The notes beneath the pieces are model-generated. The model did no database searches and was not told the origin of the DNA. It was given only the letters and a program-made list of their open reading frames with translations. Position numbers and translations under genes: made by a program. Positions 24,869 to 32,052 of a DNA stretch of 64,000 nt are shown here, in pieces. The DNA is from Thiobacillus denitrificans (GTDB lineage Bacteria; Pseudomonadota; Gammaproteobacteria; Burkholderiales; Thiobacillaceae), in NCBI GenBank assembly GCA_020723405.1, contig DYIY01000003.1, positions 62,001 through 126,000 of the forward strand. Direction: 5' to 3'. Every line of letters begins with the position of its first letter. Positions within the stretch are counted from its first letter, which is position 1.

Positions 24869-27277
24869 TTAGCCCCGAGCCCCGCCGGACACGGTGATCA
24901 CCGCGCCCTTGCCGGCGTTGCCGCTGCTGCCCGTGACCTTGGCCAGGGGCATTTCCGGCTTCTCGATACCCTTGTTGGCCCAGGCGCTGGCGCCCATGCT
25001 CCGGCCCTCGCCCCGCAGGGTGACATTGCGGCCCTGGGCCCAGCGGCCCTCGGTGCCGGTGACCCGGCCACTGCGGGCCCAGTCGTCACCGGTGATGCGG
25101 GCGCCATCGTCCCGGCCTTCGCCGGTGATGCCGCGGGCCGGCGGTTCCGGAACCGGCGCGGCAGCCGGGGCGGGGAAGGCGCCGAAACCGATGCGGCTGT
25201 CGTTGTACCCCTCATCGCGGTAACGGAACTCGGGGGTGCCGGACACCAGGCCGGAGGCCATGTTCACCGGACCGGTGATCCGTCCGGCGCCGCCGTAGCC
25301 GGTGCCAGTGATGCGGCCGAAGGATTCCCGCGCCGGAGAAGAGACGCTGAAGGCTTCTGGCCGGGGTTCGGCAGCCCGCATGCTCATGGCCATGGCCCGG
25401 GGACGCGCAGTTGGCGCTGTGTGAGGCTGGAAACGGGGATGGGCCTGGAGGGGGCTGGCCTGGACTGCTGTGGCTTCGAGCTGGTAGGCGCCCATCACCT
25501 GCTCGCTGGCAGCGTAGGGCGTGCCACTGATGGCCAGGTGGCTGCCCGGTTCGTCGCCGGTCACCCGCCCACCCCGACCCAGGGGCGTACCGGACACGGT
25601 CTGACCGAAGAGGGTATGCGTCACATCCACCTTGGCGACGGCAGGCACGGGTGCGCTGGTGCAGACGGCGCTGCCGACCTGCTCGATCCCGGTGACGCGC
25701 TGGCACCCGCCGTGCTCGTCACCGGTCAATTTTGGGAGTGTTGTGCCCCCGGCTCGGGATGAACCACCGAGCCGCCCCCCGAGGGGGCCAAGCCGTTCTT
25801 GGGGCGGCCCGGCGAACGGCTTGTCAGCCCCCGCCATGACGCCGGTCATTCGGCTACCGGCCAGGGTACGGGCTTCCCGCACCTTGGCCGGCGCTTCGCC
25901 CCGGGTTGCACCCCGCTCGTATTGGGAACCGGTGATCCGCCCTTCGGCCCGGGGCTCGTTGCCCGTGACCTTGCCGGTGCGCTCCACCAGGTTGCCGGTG
26001 ATGCGCTGGCCCGCCTGGCTGGCGGCCTCGCCCACCTTGGCCGGCCCCGCTTCCGGGCGGGTGCTGCACACGCTCTGGAACTGCTCGGTGGACAGGTATT
26101 CGGTGCCGGAGATGGCACGGCAGGAGCCGGCCTCGTCGCCCGTCACCTTGATGGAGCGGCCCACCTCGATGCCGGACACGGGACGGCCGGCAATCGTATG
26201 GGTGAGGGCCACCTTGCTGGGACCGTTGATGGTCAGGCGGGACACGCCGGCATCGTTGTATTGCGAGCCGGTGATGCCCCGCGCCGCGCCGGCTTCACCG
26301 CCGGTGACGGCCACGGGCCGGGCTTCGTCGCTGCCGGTGACAGACAATCCCTTGCGGGCGGTCATGCCCATGGGGGCTTTTTCCGGACGATCCGTCATGC
26401 CCTTGCCGGCGCAGAACTCGGCGAAGTTTTCGCTGCCCAGGTATTCGGTGCCGGTGACCGGCTTGCAGGTGCCCGCCTCGCCGCCGGTGACCGTGACGCT
26501 GCGTCGCACCTCGGTGCCGCTGACGATCTGGCCCCGGCCGGTGGCGCTGGCGCCCACCTTGGCCGGCGCGGGGGCCGGCTTGGCGGCGCAGAAGCCCTCG
26601 AACTGCTCGCTGCCGATGTACTCGGTGCCGGTGATGGCGCGGCAGGTGCCGGACTCGTTGCCGGTGACCTTCACCGTGCGTTCCACCTGGGTGCCGGTCA
26701 CGGTCTGGCCGGACAGGGTGGTACCGGTTTCCACCTTGGCGGGGGCCTCCGCCTCTGGGCGCACCCGGCCCGAGGGACGGGCGGGAGGCGCGTCGCCCCG
26801 GCCCTTCAGGCTTTGCTCCAGGCGGCGCTGGCGGGCTTCGGCCTGGCCGTTGCCGTTGGCCCCCTGGGGCGCGCTGCCGGGGCGGGCCGTCGGCTTCATG
26901 GCGGCCTTGCCCTGGGAAGAGAGGGCCTGGCGGCGCTGGCGGCAGTAGTCCCGCATGCTGGTTTCGTTGGCCTCCGCCAGGGCCAGGGCCGGGGCCTGCT
27001 CCACCACGGCACAGGCGATGTTCATGGCAACATCCTCCAGGGCCACTTCCTCGACAATGGCCGGCGCAGCCTGGGGCGCAGCGGCGGCAGGCATGGCCAT
27101 GGCAGTGGACCCCGACGAAGTGGGCACAGCGGCGCGCTGGCTGGCGGCCACACTCTGCCGGGTCACCAGGCCGATGCCCTTCTTCCCGGTCTGGGACAGC
27201 ATGGCCCGCCGGGCCCGGGCCAGTTCCTTGCCACTCAAGCCCGCCAGGGCATCGGGTTCCGCAGTCAGATCAGACAT
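24869..27277 (-). CDS. csoS2: Carboxysome scaffold CsoS2 (full-length form CsoS2B; frameshift form predicted)
   Basis: 802-aa disordered scaffold joining RuBisCO to the shell. N-domain (1-~165): three basic helical motifs (KELARARRAMLSQTGK, CRQRRQALSSQGK, ARQRRLEQSLKGRG) of the RuBisCO-binding type. Middle region (~170-560): repeats with VTGTxV...VTGxExGxC...TGTEYxxxEQF. C-domain with VTGT/ITGD pairs, ending KVTGSSGNAGKGAVITVSGG, the shell-binding peptide. A palindromic element is inserted in frame at about residues 485-510. A -1 slippery site at codons 515-516 predicts a 519-aa CsoS2A. It is the first gene of the operon; normally cbbL and cbbS precede it, but here they are absent. Confidence 0.95.
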   Translation of the reverse strand: MSDLTAEPDALAGLSGKELARARRAMLSQTGKKGIGLVTRQSVAASQRAAVPTSSGSTAMAMPAAAAPQAAPAIVEEVALEDVAMNIACAVVEQAPALALAEANETSMRDYCRQRRQALSSQGKAAMKPTARPGSAPQGANGNGQAEARQRRLEQSLKGRGDAPPARPSGRVRPEAEAPAKVETGTTLSGQTVTGTQVERTVKVTGNESGTCRAITGTEYIGSEQFEGFCAAKPAPAPAKVGASATGRGQIVSGTEVRRSVTVTGGEAGTCKPVTGTEYLGSENFAEFCAGKGMTDRPEKAPMGMTARKGLSVTGSDEARPVAVTGGEAGAARGITGSQYNDAGVSRLTINGPSKVALTHTIAGRPVSGIEVGRSIKVTGDEAGSCRAISGTEYLSTEQFQSVCSTRPEAGPAKVGEAASQAGQRITGNLVERTGKVTGNEPRAEGRITGSQYERGATRGEAPAKVREARTLAGSRMTGVMAGADKPFAGPPQERLGPLGGRLGGSSRAGGTTLPKLTGDEHGGCQRVTGIEQVGSAVCTSAPVPAVAKVDVTHTLFGQTVSGTPLGRGGRVTGDEPGSHLAISGTPYAASEQVMGAYQLEATAVQASPLQAHPRFQPHTAPTARPRAMAMSMRAAEPRPEAFSVSSPARESFGRITGTGYGGAGRITGPVNMASGLVSGTPEFRYRDEGYNDSRIGFGAFPAPAAAPVPEPPARGITGEGRDDGARITGDDWARSGRVTGTEGRWAQGRNVTLRGEGRSMGASAWANKGIEKPEMPLAKVTGSSGNAGKGAVITVSGGARG
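25689..25736 (-). promoter_or_regulatory. Candidate -1 programmed ribosomal frameshift site in csoS2
   Basis: On the coding (minus) strand the heptamer C CCA AAA (25736-25730) is in the canonical X XXY YYZ phase, codons P515-K516. Four bases later a 9-bp stem CCGGTGACG / CGTCACCGG (25725-25717 and 25697-25689) encloses an inner GCAC/GTGC stem. Slipping back one base reads ATT GAC CGG TGA, so translation stops after three extra residues. This would make CsoS2A of 519 aa without the C-domain, as known for csoS2 in Halothiobacillus. Confidence 0.75.
25750..25822 (-). repeat. REP-like palindromic element inserted in frame in csoS2
   Basis: Contains two hairpins: GCCCCC-CGA-GGGGGC (25774-25788) and GCCGTTC...GAACGGC (25792-25798 with 25814-25820). 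The style matches G/C-run dispersed repeats of betaproteobacteria. It encodes about 25-30 residues (KPFAGPPQERLGPLGGRLGG) with none of the VTG/TGTE pattern and splits what would otherwise be a normal CsoS2 middle repeat. It ends just upstream, in translation order, of the slippery heptamer. Confidence 0.65.
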
Positions 27278-27357
27278 GATGTTTCCTCTTGCGTGGTTTG
27301 TTCCGAAGGCGGCTCGGCCAAGGGGCCGGTCGCCACACGGTTCAAACTCTATTGAGG

Positions 27358-27387
27358 AACAACAATGAACAAAAGTTAATTGTTGTT
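27358..27387. promoter_or_regulatory. 30-bp palindrome between csoS2 and cbbR (candidate CbbR operator)
   Basis: Perfect 9-bp arms AACAACAAT and ATTGTTGTT surround GAAC-AAAA-GTTA, in which AAC/GTT also pair, giving 12 of 13 matched positions per arm around an AAAA centre. It lies 41 bp before the cbbR ATG and 81 bp before the csoS2 ATG on the other strand. The segment is AT-rich in a very GC-rich genome. LysR-type T-N11-A spacing fits inside. Predicted role: autoregulation of cbbR and control of the cso operon. Confidence 0.6.
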
Positions 27388-27427
27388 ATAAGATGCATAT
27401 ACAAATGTAAATGCACTGGATACCGCC

Positions 27428-28399
27428 ATGCGCCTGCGCAATGTCACCCTCCACCAGTTGCGCCTGTTCCGCAGCCTGGGCACCCACCTCTCCTTCACCC
27501 GGGTGGCGGAAGAGCTGCACCTGACCCAGCCCGCCGTCTCCATCCAGATCAAGCGCCTGGAGGAAAGCGTGGGCCTGCCCCTGGTGGAACACATGGGCAA
27601 GAAGCTCTACCTCACCGACGCGGGGCGGGAACTGTTCGAGGCCAGCCGGGACGTGCTGGAACGCATGCGGGTCCTGGGGGAAGACATGACCGGCCTGGAG
27701 GAAGGGGTGCGGGGCCCCCTGCACCTGGCGGCCATCACCACGGCGAAATACTTCATGCCCCATCTCCTGGGCCATTTCCTGCGCGACTACCCGGCGGTGG
27801 AGCCGCGTCTGACCATCACCAACCAGGCCCGGGTGGTGGAGCGGCTGGAGAGCAACCTGGACGACCTGGTGATCATGGGCACGGTGCCGGAGAACATGGA
27901 CCTGGAGGCGGAGTTTTTCCTGGACAACCCCCTGGTGGTGGTGGCGCCGCCGGACCACTCGCTGGTGGGACAAAAGCACATCCCCCTGGCGCGCATCGCC
28001 GAGGAACGCTTCCTCTCCCGGGAACCCGGTTCCGGCACCCGCCAGGCCCGCACCCGGCTGTTCGCCCAGCACGGCCTGACGGCCAACACCTACATGGAAC
28101 TGGGCAGCAGCGAAGCCATCAAGCAGGCGGTGATGGCGGGCCTGGGTATCTCCGTGCTGTCCCGCCACAACCTGGCCCTGGAGCTGGAATCCGGCCGCCT
28201 GGCCATCCTGGACGTGGAGCACTTTCCCCTCATGCGCCAGTGGTATGCCGTGCACCTGAAAGGCAAGAAGTTGTCGCAAACCACCCGACGCTTCCTGGAC
28301 TTCCTGCTCCAGGACGGGGCCCGCATCTGGCAGGAGAGCCAGCCCCATTTCCGGGTCGCTGTGCCCAAGAGCGGGAGGAAAGCGGGGGGCAAGGGATGA
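27428..28399 (+). CDS. cbbR: LysR-type regulator CbbR of the carboxysome operon
   Basis: 323 aa. N-terminal winged helix-turn-helix (LHQLRLFRSLGTHLSFTRVAEELHLTQPAVSIQIKRLEE) and a C-terminal substrate-binding-type effector domain (ITTAKYFMPHLLG, DDLVIMGTVPEN, GSGTRQARTRLF, LGISVLSRHNLALELESG), the usual CbbR layout. CbbR activates Calvin-cycle genes in response to metabolites such as RuBP or NADPH. It is divergent from csoS2 across a 150-bp region containing a 30-bp palindrome. A paralogue is encoded at 48933. Confidence 0.9.
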   Translation: MRLRNVTLHQLRLFRSLGTHLSFTRVAEELHLTQPAVSIQIKRLEESVGLPLVEHMGKKLYLTDAGRELFEASRDVLERMRVLGEDMTGLEEGVRGPLHLAAITTAKYFMPHLLGHFLRDYPAVEPRLTITNQARVVERLESNLDDLVIMGTVPENMDLEAEFFLDNPLVVVAPPDHSLVGQKHIPLARIAEERFLSREPGSGTRQARTRLFAQHGLTANTYMELGSSEAIKQAVMAGLGISVLSRHNLALELESGRLAILDVEHFPLMRQWYAVHLKGKKLSQTTRRFLDFLLQDGARIWQESQPHFRVAVPKSGRKAGGKG

Positions 28400-28595
28400 G
28401 GGCTACTCGGCCTGATCTGTCACGTGCAAGCGCCTGCCAGGTGATGGCGAACTGGGCCAGGCCCGGCAGTCGTGGTGGCCCCATGGCCGCCCATTGATCC
28501 GGCAGGCCCGCCCCGGCGTCGCTGACCGGGATGGCGTCCCCATTCCCCGGCCGCCCTGGCCCCCTTGATAGACGGTGTCATAGACGGGGCGAAGG

Positions 28596-29051
28596 TCACC
28601 TGACTGGTGATCCGGGCCTCACCACCGGCTGGCCGTCGGCCAGCCAGCCGGTGATGCCCCGGGTGACGTTGTAGACGCGGGTGTAGCCGTGCTTCTCCAT
28701 GAGTTCCCGGGCGAGCTGGTCCGTGCGGTTGCCGGTGCGGCAGATCACCGCCACCGGCTGGTCCCGGGGCACGTCACGCAGGAAGGTGGCGTAGAACTCG
28801 GCCGTCGGGCGTCCCGCGCCATCCACCCAGGTGAGGGGCCTGCTGCCGCCCACCAGGCCGGTCTGCCGCCACTCCTCGGGCCGGCGCACGTCGTAGAGGG
28901 GGACGCCGTCCTGCAGCAATTGCCTCAGGCCGGCGTTATCCACATCGGTGTAGGGCGGCGGGGAGCAGGCGGCCAGCAGGAAAGCGGCGCACAGCAGCAG
29001 GATGCGGAGGGGGAGGCTCGGGGATAGGGGGGGGCGTGGCTTGGGATGCAT
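28596..29051 (-). CDS. Rhodanese-domain lipoprotein
   Basis: 151 aa. Type II signal peptide with lipobox LLAAC (Cys about residue 29). A single rhodanese domain follows: LYDVRRPEEW early, and catalytic loop CRTGNRTDQLA with the active cysteine. Predicted envelope sulfurtransferase or sulfur carrier, plausible in a sulfur oxidiser; redox or stress roles are equally possible. It is 47 bp from the membrane protein gene 29099-29788 on the same strand. Confidence 0.82.
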   Translation of the reverse strand: MHPKPRPPLSPSLPLRILLLCAAFLLAACSPPPYTDVDNAGLRQLLQDGVPLYDVRRPEEWRQTGLVGGSRPLTWVDGAGRPTAEFYATFLRDVPRDQPVAVICRTGNRTDQLARELMEKHGYTRVYNVTRGITGWLADGQPVVRPGSPVR

Positions 29052-29098
29052 CGTGGGGGTTCCTTCAGATTCTGGAGATTAACAGGCCCATGGCGGAC

Positions 29099-29788
29099 TC
29101 AACCGCCGCGCAGCATGTCGCCCAGACCCAGCCCGGTCAGGCGTTTGACGCCGCCGGACAGGTAAAGGAGCACCGCGAACAGCATCAGGGTGGAGGGCAG
29201 GGCGATCACCGGATAGCTGAGCAGGGCGAGGCGGCCGAGCTCCTCGTTGAAGGCGGTGCTGCCGGCGGGGCTGGTGACGATCCAGGTGGCCAGCAGGTAG
29301 TTCATCACCGCCGAAAAGGCGAAGGAGCCGGACAGCATCCAGGTGGCGGTGCGCAGGCGGGCGTCGAAGGCGGCCAGGTTGCCGCGCTCGGCCAGGGCTG
29401 CATCGATCCGGTCGGTATCGAGCAGGACGGGGGTGTAGAGCAGCGCCCTGACCAGGGGCCGGGCGGTGAGGGCGGACCCGGCCACGATGAGCCCCAGCAC
29501 GGCGGGAATCGCGGCTTCCTTCACCGCCAGCCAGCGGGTGTCCAGTTCCAGCAGGCCGATGCCGCCGGTGAGCAGCAGGCTCACCACACCCAATCCGGCG
29601 AACAAGCCGAACGTGCGGCCCCGGGCCAGTTCCCGCAGCCCCCAACCGACGGGAAAGGCCAGTGCCAGGACCAGTGCCGCCGCCGGGCCCAGGTGCTCCG
29701 GCTGCGACAACTGCATGAGGATCAGGGAAGGGACGAGCAGGGTGACGGCGATTTCCAGCAAGGGGGACGGTCTTGGCGGGGGCGGCAT
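29099..29788 (-). CDS. Polytopic membrane protein, VC0807-like
   Basis: 229 aa with about six hydrophobic helices (LEIAVTLLVPSLILMQLS, ALVLALAFPVGWGLRELA, FAGLGVVSLLLTGGIGLLEL and others). The DARLRTATWMLSGSFAFSAVMNYLLA segment with ...FNEELGRL is typical of the VC0807-type family of unknown function, sometimes confused with septation protein A. The product has no assigned substrate. It is transcribed together with the rhodanese lipoprotein downstream and the gene at 29829 upstream. Confidence 0.65.
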   Translation of the reverse strand: MPPPPRPSPLLEIAVTLLVPSLILMQLSQPEHLGPAAALVLALAFPVGWGLRELARGRTFGLFAGLGVVSLLLTGGIGLLELDTRWLAVKEAAIPAVLGLIVAGSALTARPLVRALLYTPVLLDTDRIDAALAERGNLAAFDARLRTATWMLSGSFAFSAVMNYLLATWIVTSPAGSTAFNEELGRLALLSYPVIALPSTLMLFAVLLYLSGGVKRLTGLGLGDMLRGG

Positions 29789-29828
29789 GGGGATTCCGGC
29801 AGGGGGCTCGTGGTGGTGACCGAAGGGC

Positions 29829-30419
29829 TCAAGGCAAGGGCAGTTCGATGTGGGCGCTGACCTCGCCCCGGGGCAGGGTCCTGACCGTCAGGCTCAACTG
29901 TTCACCCTGCCTGGCGTAGAGGTGGGTTTCGGCGCCGGGCGAGGCCGTGCTCACGGTCCGGGTGAAGCCCTGGGCGGCGAAGCCCTGCCCGTAATGAGCG
30001 AGGACGGCGGCGTAGTCCGCTTCTCCTTCGTATTCGATGGTGACCATCTTGCCCTCACGATGCCAGAAGGTGCGCGCCATGCCCGGGTAGCGCGGCACCG
30101 GCCCCAGGTCCGAGCCGGATACGTCGCGCCGGGCCGGCTTGAGGACGGGCATCAGATCGCCCAGATGTTCTCCCAGGCTCGTGCCGGGGCCGGGGATGAC
30201 CCGCTGCGCCTGTTCCAGGACGCCCCGGGTGGCGGCCGGGGTGTCCTCCATCCAGCCCCGTGCCTGGCCGAAAAACCAGCCGGTGAAGGCCAGGGCGGCC
30301 CAGGCCAGCAGGACGGTGAGCGCCAGCAGTCCCAGGCCCAGGCCGATCCAGGTGCCGCGACGGACCTGGATGAGCCGGGGGGCAAAGCGGGCCACGGCCA
30401 GCAGGGCGGCTTTGTTCAT
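29829..30419 (-). CDS. Single-pass membrane protein of unknown function
   Basis: 196 aa. One transmembrane helix at about residues 25-50 (TWIGLGLGLLALTVLLAWAA), then a soluble domain. It has GPVPRYPGMARTFWHREGKMV and a C-terminal beta-rich half (VTIEYEGEADYAAVLAHYGQGF, THLYARQGEQLSLTVRTL) resembling small-lipoprotein-like ligand domains. Not recognised. Probably cotranscribed with sua5 and the 45-aa membrane peptide upstream. Confidence 0.55.
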   Translation of the reverse strand: MNKAALLAVARFAPRLIQVRRGTWIGLGLGLLALTVLLAWAALAFTGWFFGQARGWMEDTPAATRGVLEQAQRVIPGPGTSLGEHLGDLMPVLKPARRDVSGSDLGPVPRYPGMARTFWHREGKMVTIEYEGEADYAAVLAHYGQGFAAQGFTRTVSTASPGAETHLYARQGEQLSLTVRTLPRGEVSAHIELPLP

Positions 30420-30445
30420 GGTGCATTTCCTTCACGCATGGGGTT

Positions 30446-30583
30446 TCAACGGGGCCAGAGCAGGACCGGGCGGCCCTTGCGACGCCGTCGGCGGGCCAGG
30501 GCCCGCTTGAGCAGAATCCCGATGCCGATGAGCAGCAGCAGGGCCAGCGGTGCCAACATGGCCCAGAGGGAAGCCGCGCTCAT
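30446..30583 (-). CDS. Small single-helix membrane protein (45 aa)
   Basis: MSAASLWAMLAPLALLLLIG followed by a strongly basic tail (KRALARRRRRKGRP). ATG 30583 overlaps the sua5 stop (ATGA), a good sign of a coupled real gene. One helix, positive-inside tail in the cytosol. Not recognised. Confidence 0.5.
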   Translation of the reverse strand: MSAASLWAMLAPLALLLLIGIGILLKRALARRRRRKGRPVLLWPR

Positions 30584-31587
30584 GGCCGCCCGTCCTCCGC
30601 GTTGCCGGCCGCCGCCCGGGCCAATCGGTCGTTGACTGCCCACCAGGCCTCGTCGGCGGGGGGCGATTCCACCAGTACCCGGTCGAAGGCGAAGCGATCC
30701 AGTTCCCGCAGGCGCGCATACAGGCTTCTTCCGTAGCGCTCCGCCCGGGCCGGCAAGAGAAACTGGGGCAGGGACTGGGGCAGGGGCATGCCGCGCAGGC
30801 TGCGGTTGCGGCGCAGCACCGCGACGCGCAGGCCCCGTTCCTGCAAGGCCAGGGCGCGGGCGGTCAAGGCCTCGGTAGCGTGGATCTCCAGGGGCGTGGC
30901 CGGCGCGTAATGGGCCGGCAGGCTGCCCGGCACCCGGGGTGTCTCGACGCCGGCGGCGGCGGTCGGGGTACCGTGTTCGATGCCGTCATCCCCCAGGGCG
31001 TCCCGCAGGGCCTGCACGGGCAGCGCGCCGAAGCGCAGGACCCGGGGCCTGGGGCCCAGCAGGGAGACGATGGTGGATTCCAGGCCATAACGACAGGATC
31101 CGCCATCCAGGACCATGTCCACCTGGTTGCCGAAATCCGCGCGCACCTGCCAGGCGGCGGTGGGGCTTACCGCGCCGAAGCGGTTCGCCGATGGCGCCGC
31201 GAGGCCGCCGCCGAAGGCGCGTAGCAAGGCCAGGGCCATGGGGTGATTGGGCATGCGCAGCGCCACGCTGTCCTGTCCGCCCGTCACCACCCGGGAAACC
31301 TGGTCCCGCGCCGGCAAGACCAGGGTCAGGGGCCCCGGCCAGAAGCGTGCCATCAAGGACTGTGCGGCTTGCGGAATATCCCGGGCCCAGGCGTCTGCCT
31401 GGGCCGCGTCGGCGAGATGCACGATCAGGGGATGGTTTGCCGGACGTCCCTTGATGGCGAACACCCGCCGCATGGCGTCTTCGTTGCGGGCATCGGCGCC
31501 CAGGCCATAGACCGTTTCGGTGGGAAAGGCCACCAGGCCGCCGGCGCGAAGCCGCTCGGCGGCCAGTTGGATCAGTTTGTTGGGCAT
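30580..31587 (-). CDS. L-threonylcarbamoyladenylate synthase, Sua5 type
   Basis: 335 aa. Makes threonylcarbamoyl-AMP from Thr, bicarbonate and ATP for t6A37 of tRNA. The N-terminal YrdC domain is clear (GGLVAFPTETVYGLGADARN, IKGRPANHPLIVHL, FWPGPLTLVLP, APSANRFGAVSPT, STIVSL). A linker PRVPGSLPAHYAPATPLEI leads into the C-terminal Sua5 domain, so this is the long form rather than TsaC. It overlaps the HPF-like gene by 16 bases and is coupled to the 45-aa gene downstream. Confidence 0.92.
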   Translation of the reverse strand: MPNKLIQLAAERLRAGGLVAFPTETVYGLGADARNEDAMRRVFAIKGRPANHPLIVHLADAAQADAWARDIPQAAQSLMARFWPGPLTLVLPARDQVSRVVTGGQDSVALRMPNHPMALALLRAFGGGLAAPSANRFGAVSPTAAWQVRADFGNQVDMVLDGGSCRYGLESTIVSLLGPRPRVLRFGALPVQALRDALGDDGIEHGTPTAAAGVETPRVPGSLPAHYAPATPLEIHATEALTARALALQERGLRVAVLRRNRSLRGMPLPQSLPQFLLPARAERYGRSLYARLRELDRFAFDRVLVESPPADEAWWAVNDRLARAAAGNAEDGRP

Positions 31588-31934
31588 GGCTGTAAGGCCG
31601 CTTCCGGATCAGCCGGCATGACCGGGGCGAATACCCGCTGCCGCGCCAGGCGCCGTGCCATCGTGCGCCTGGCGCGATCTGCGGCGCGGTCGATGGCCAC
31701 GTAGAGATCGGCTTCCACGTCCTCGATCACCACGGCGGGCGCCTGCTTCAGGCGCAACTCGATCAGGCATCGCTTGTCGTCGCCGCCTTTCGGACCGTTG
31801 ATGTCGGACAGGCGCACGGTGAGACGCAGGATGCTGTCGCCGATATGGCTCAAGGCATAGCCCAGGCGTTTTTCCACATGTTCGCGCAGCCCCGTCGTGG
31901 GGCTGAAACCGTGGGTGTGAATGTCGATGTGCAT
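31572..31934 (-). CDS. HPF/RaiA-like ribosome-associated protein
   Basis: 120 aa. Short HPF/YfiA fold: MHIDIHTHGFSPTTGLREHV, LTVRLSDINGPKGGDDKRCL, IEDVEADLYVAIDRAADRAR and a basic helix RRTMARRLARQRV. Short HPF-type proteins bind the 30S subunit and inhibit translation in stress or stationary phase. The extended dimerisation domain of long HPF is absent. Divergent from nhaR, whose product may regulate it. Confidence 0.78.
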   Translation of the reverse strand: MHIDIHTHGFSPTTGLREHVEKRLGYALSHIGDSILRLTVRLSDINGPKGGDDKRCLIELRLKQAPAVVIEDVEADLYVAIDRAADRARRTMARRLARQRVFAPVMPADPEAALQPCPTN

Positions 31935-32052
31935 GGGGGGTCTCCTGGGGAACGAAGCGGATGGGGCCAGTATGGGGGCTGGAAGAAATTCGAATCAAAC
32001 CGATAATTCTTTATGTTTAATTCGAAAATCACGAACCAGGAGATGAACCGTC

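Noticed and set aside
25000-27100. CRISPR-like regular repeats in csoS2
   Set aside because: These are coding repeats (VTGT/TGTEY) of the scaffold protein with no unique equal-length spacers.
25799-27355. Large antisense open frame opposite csoS2
   Set aside because: Gly/His/Ala-rich antisense shadow of repeated codons; no ribosome-binding site or recognisable domain.
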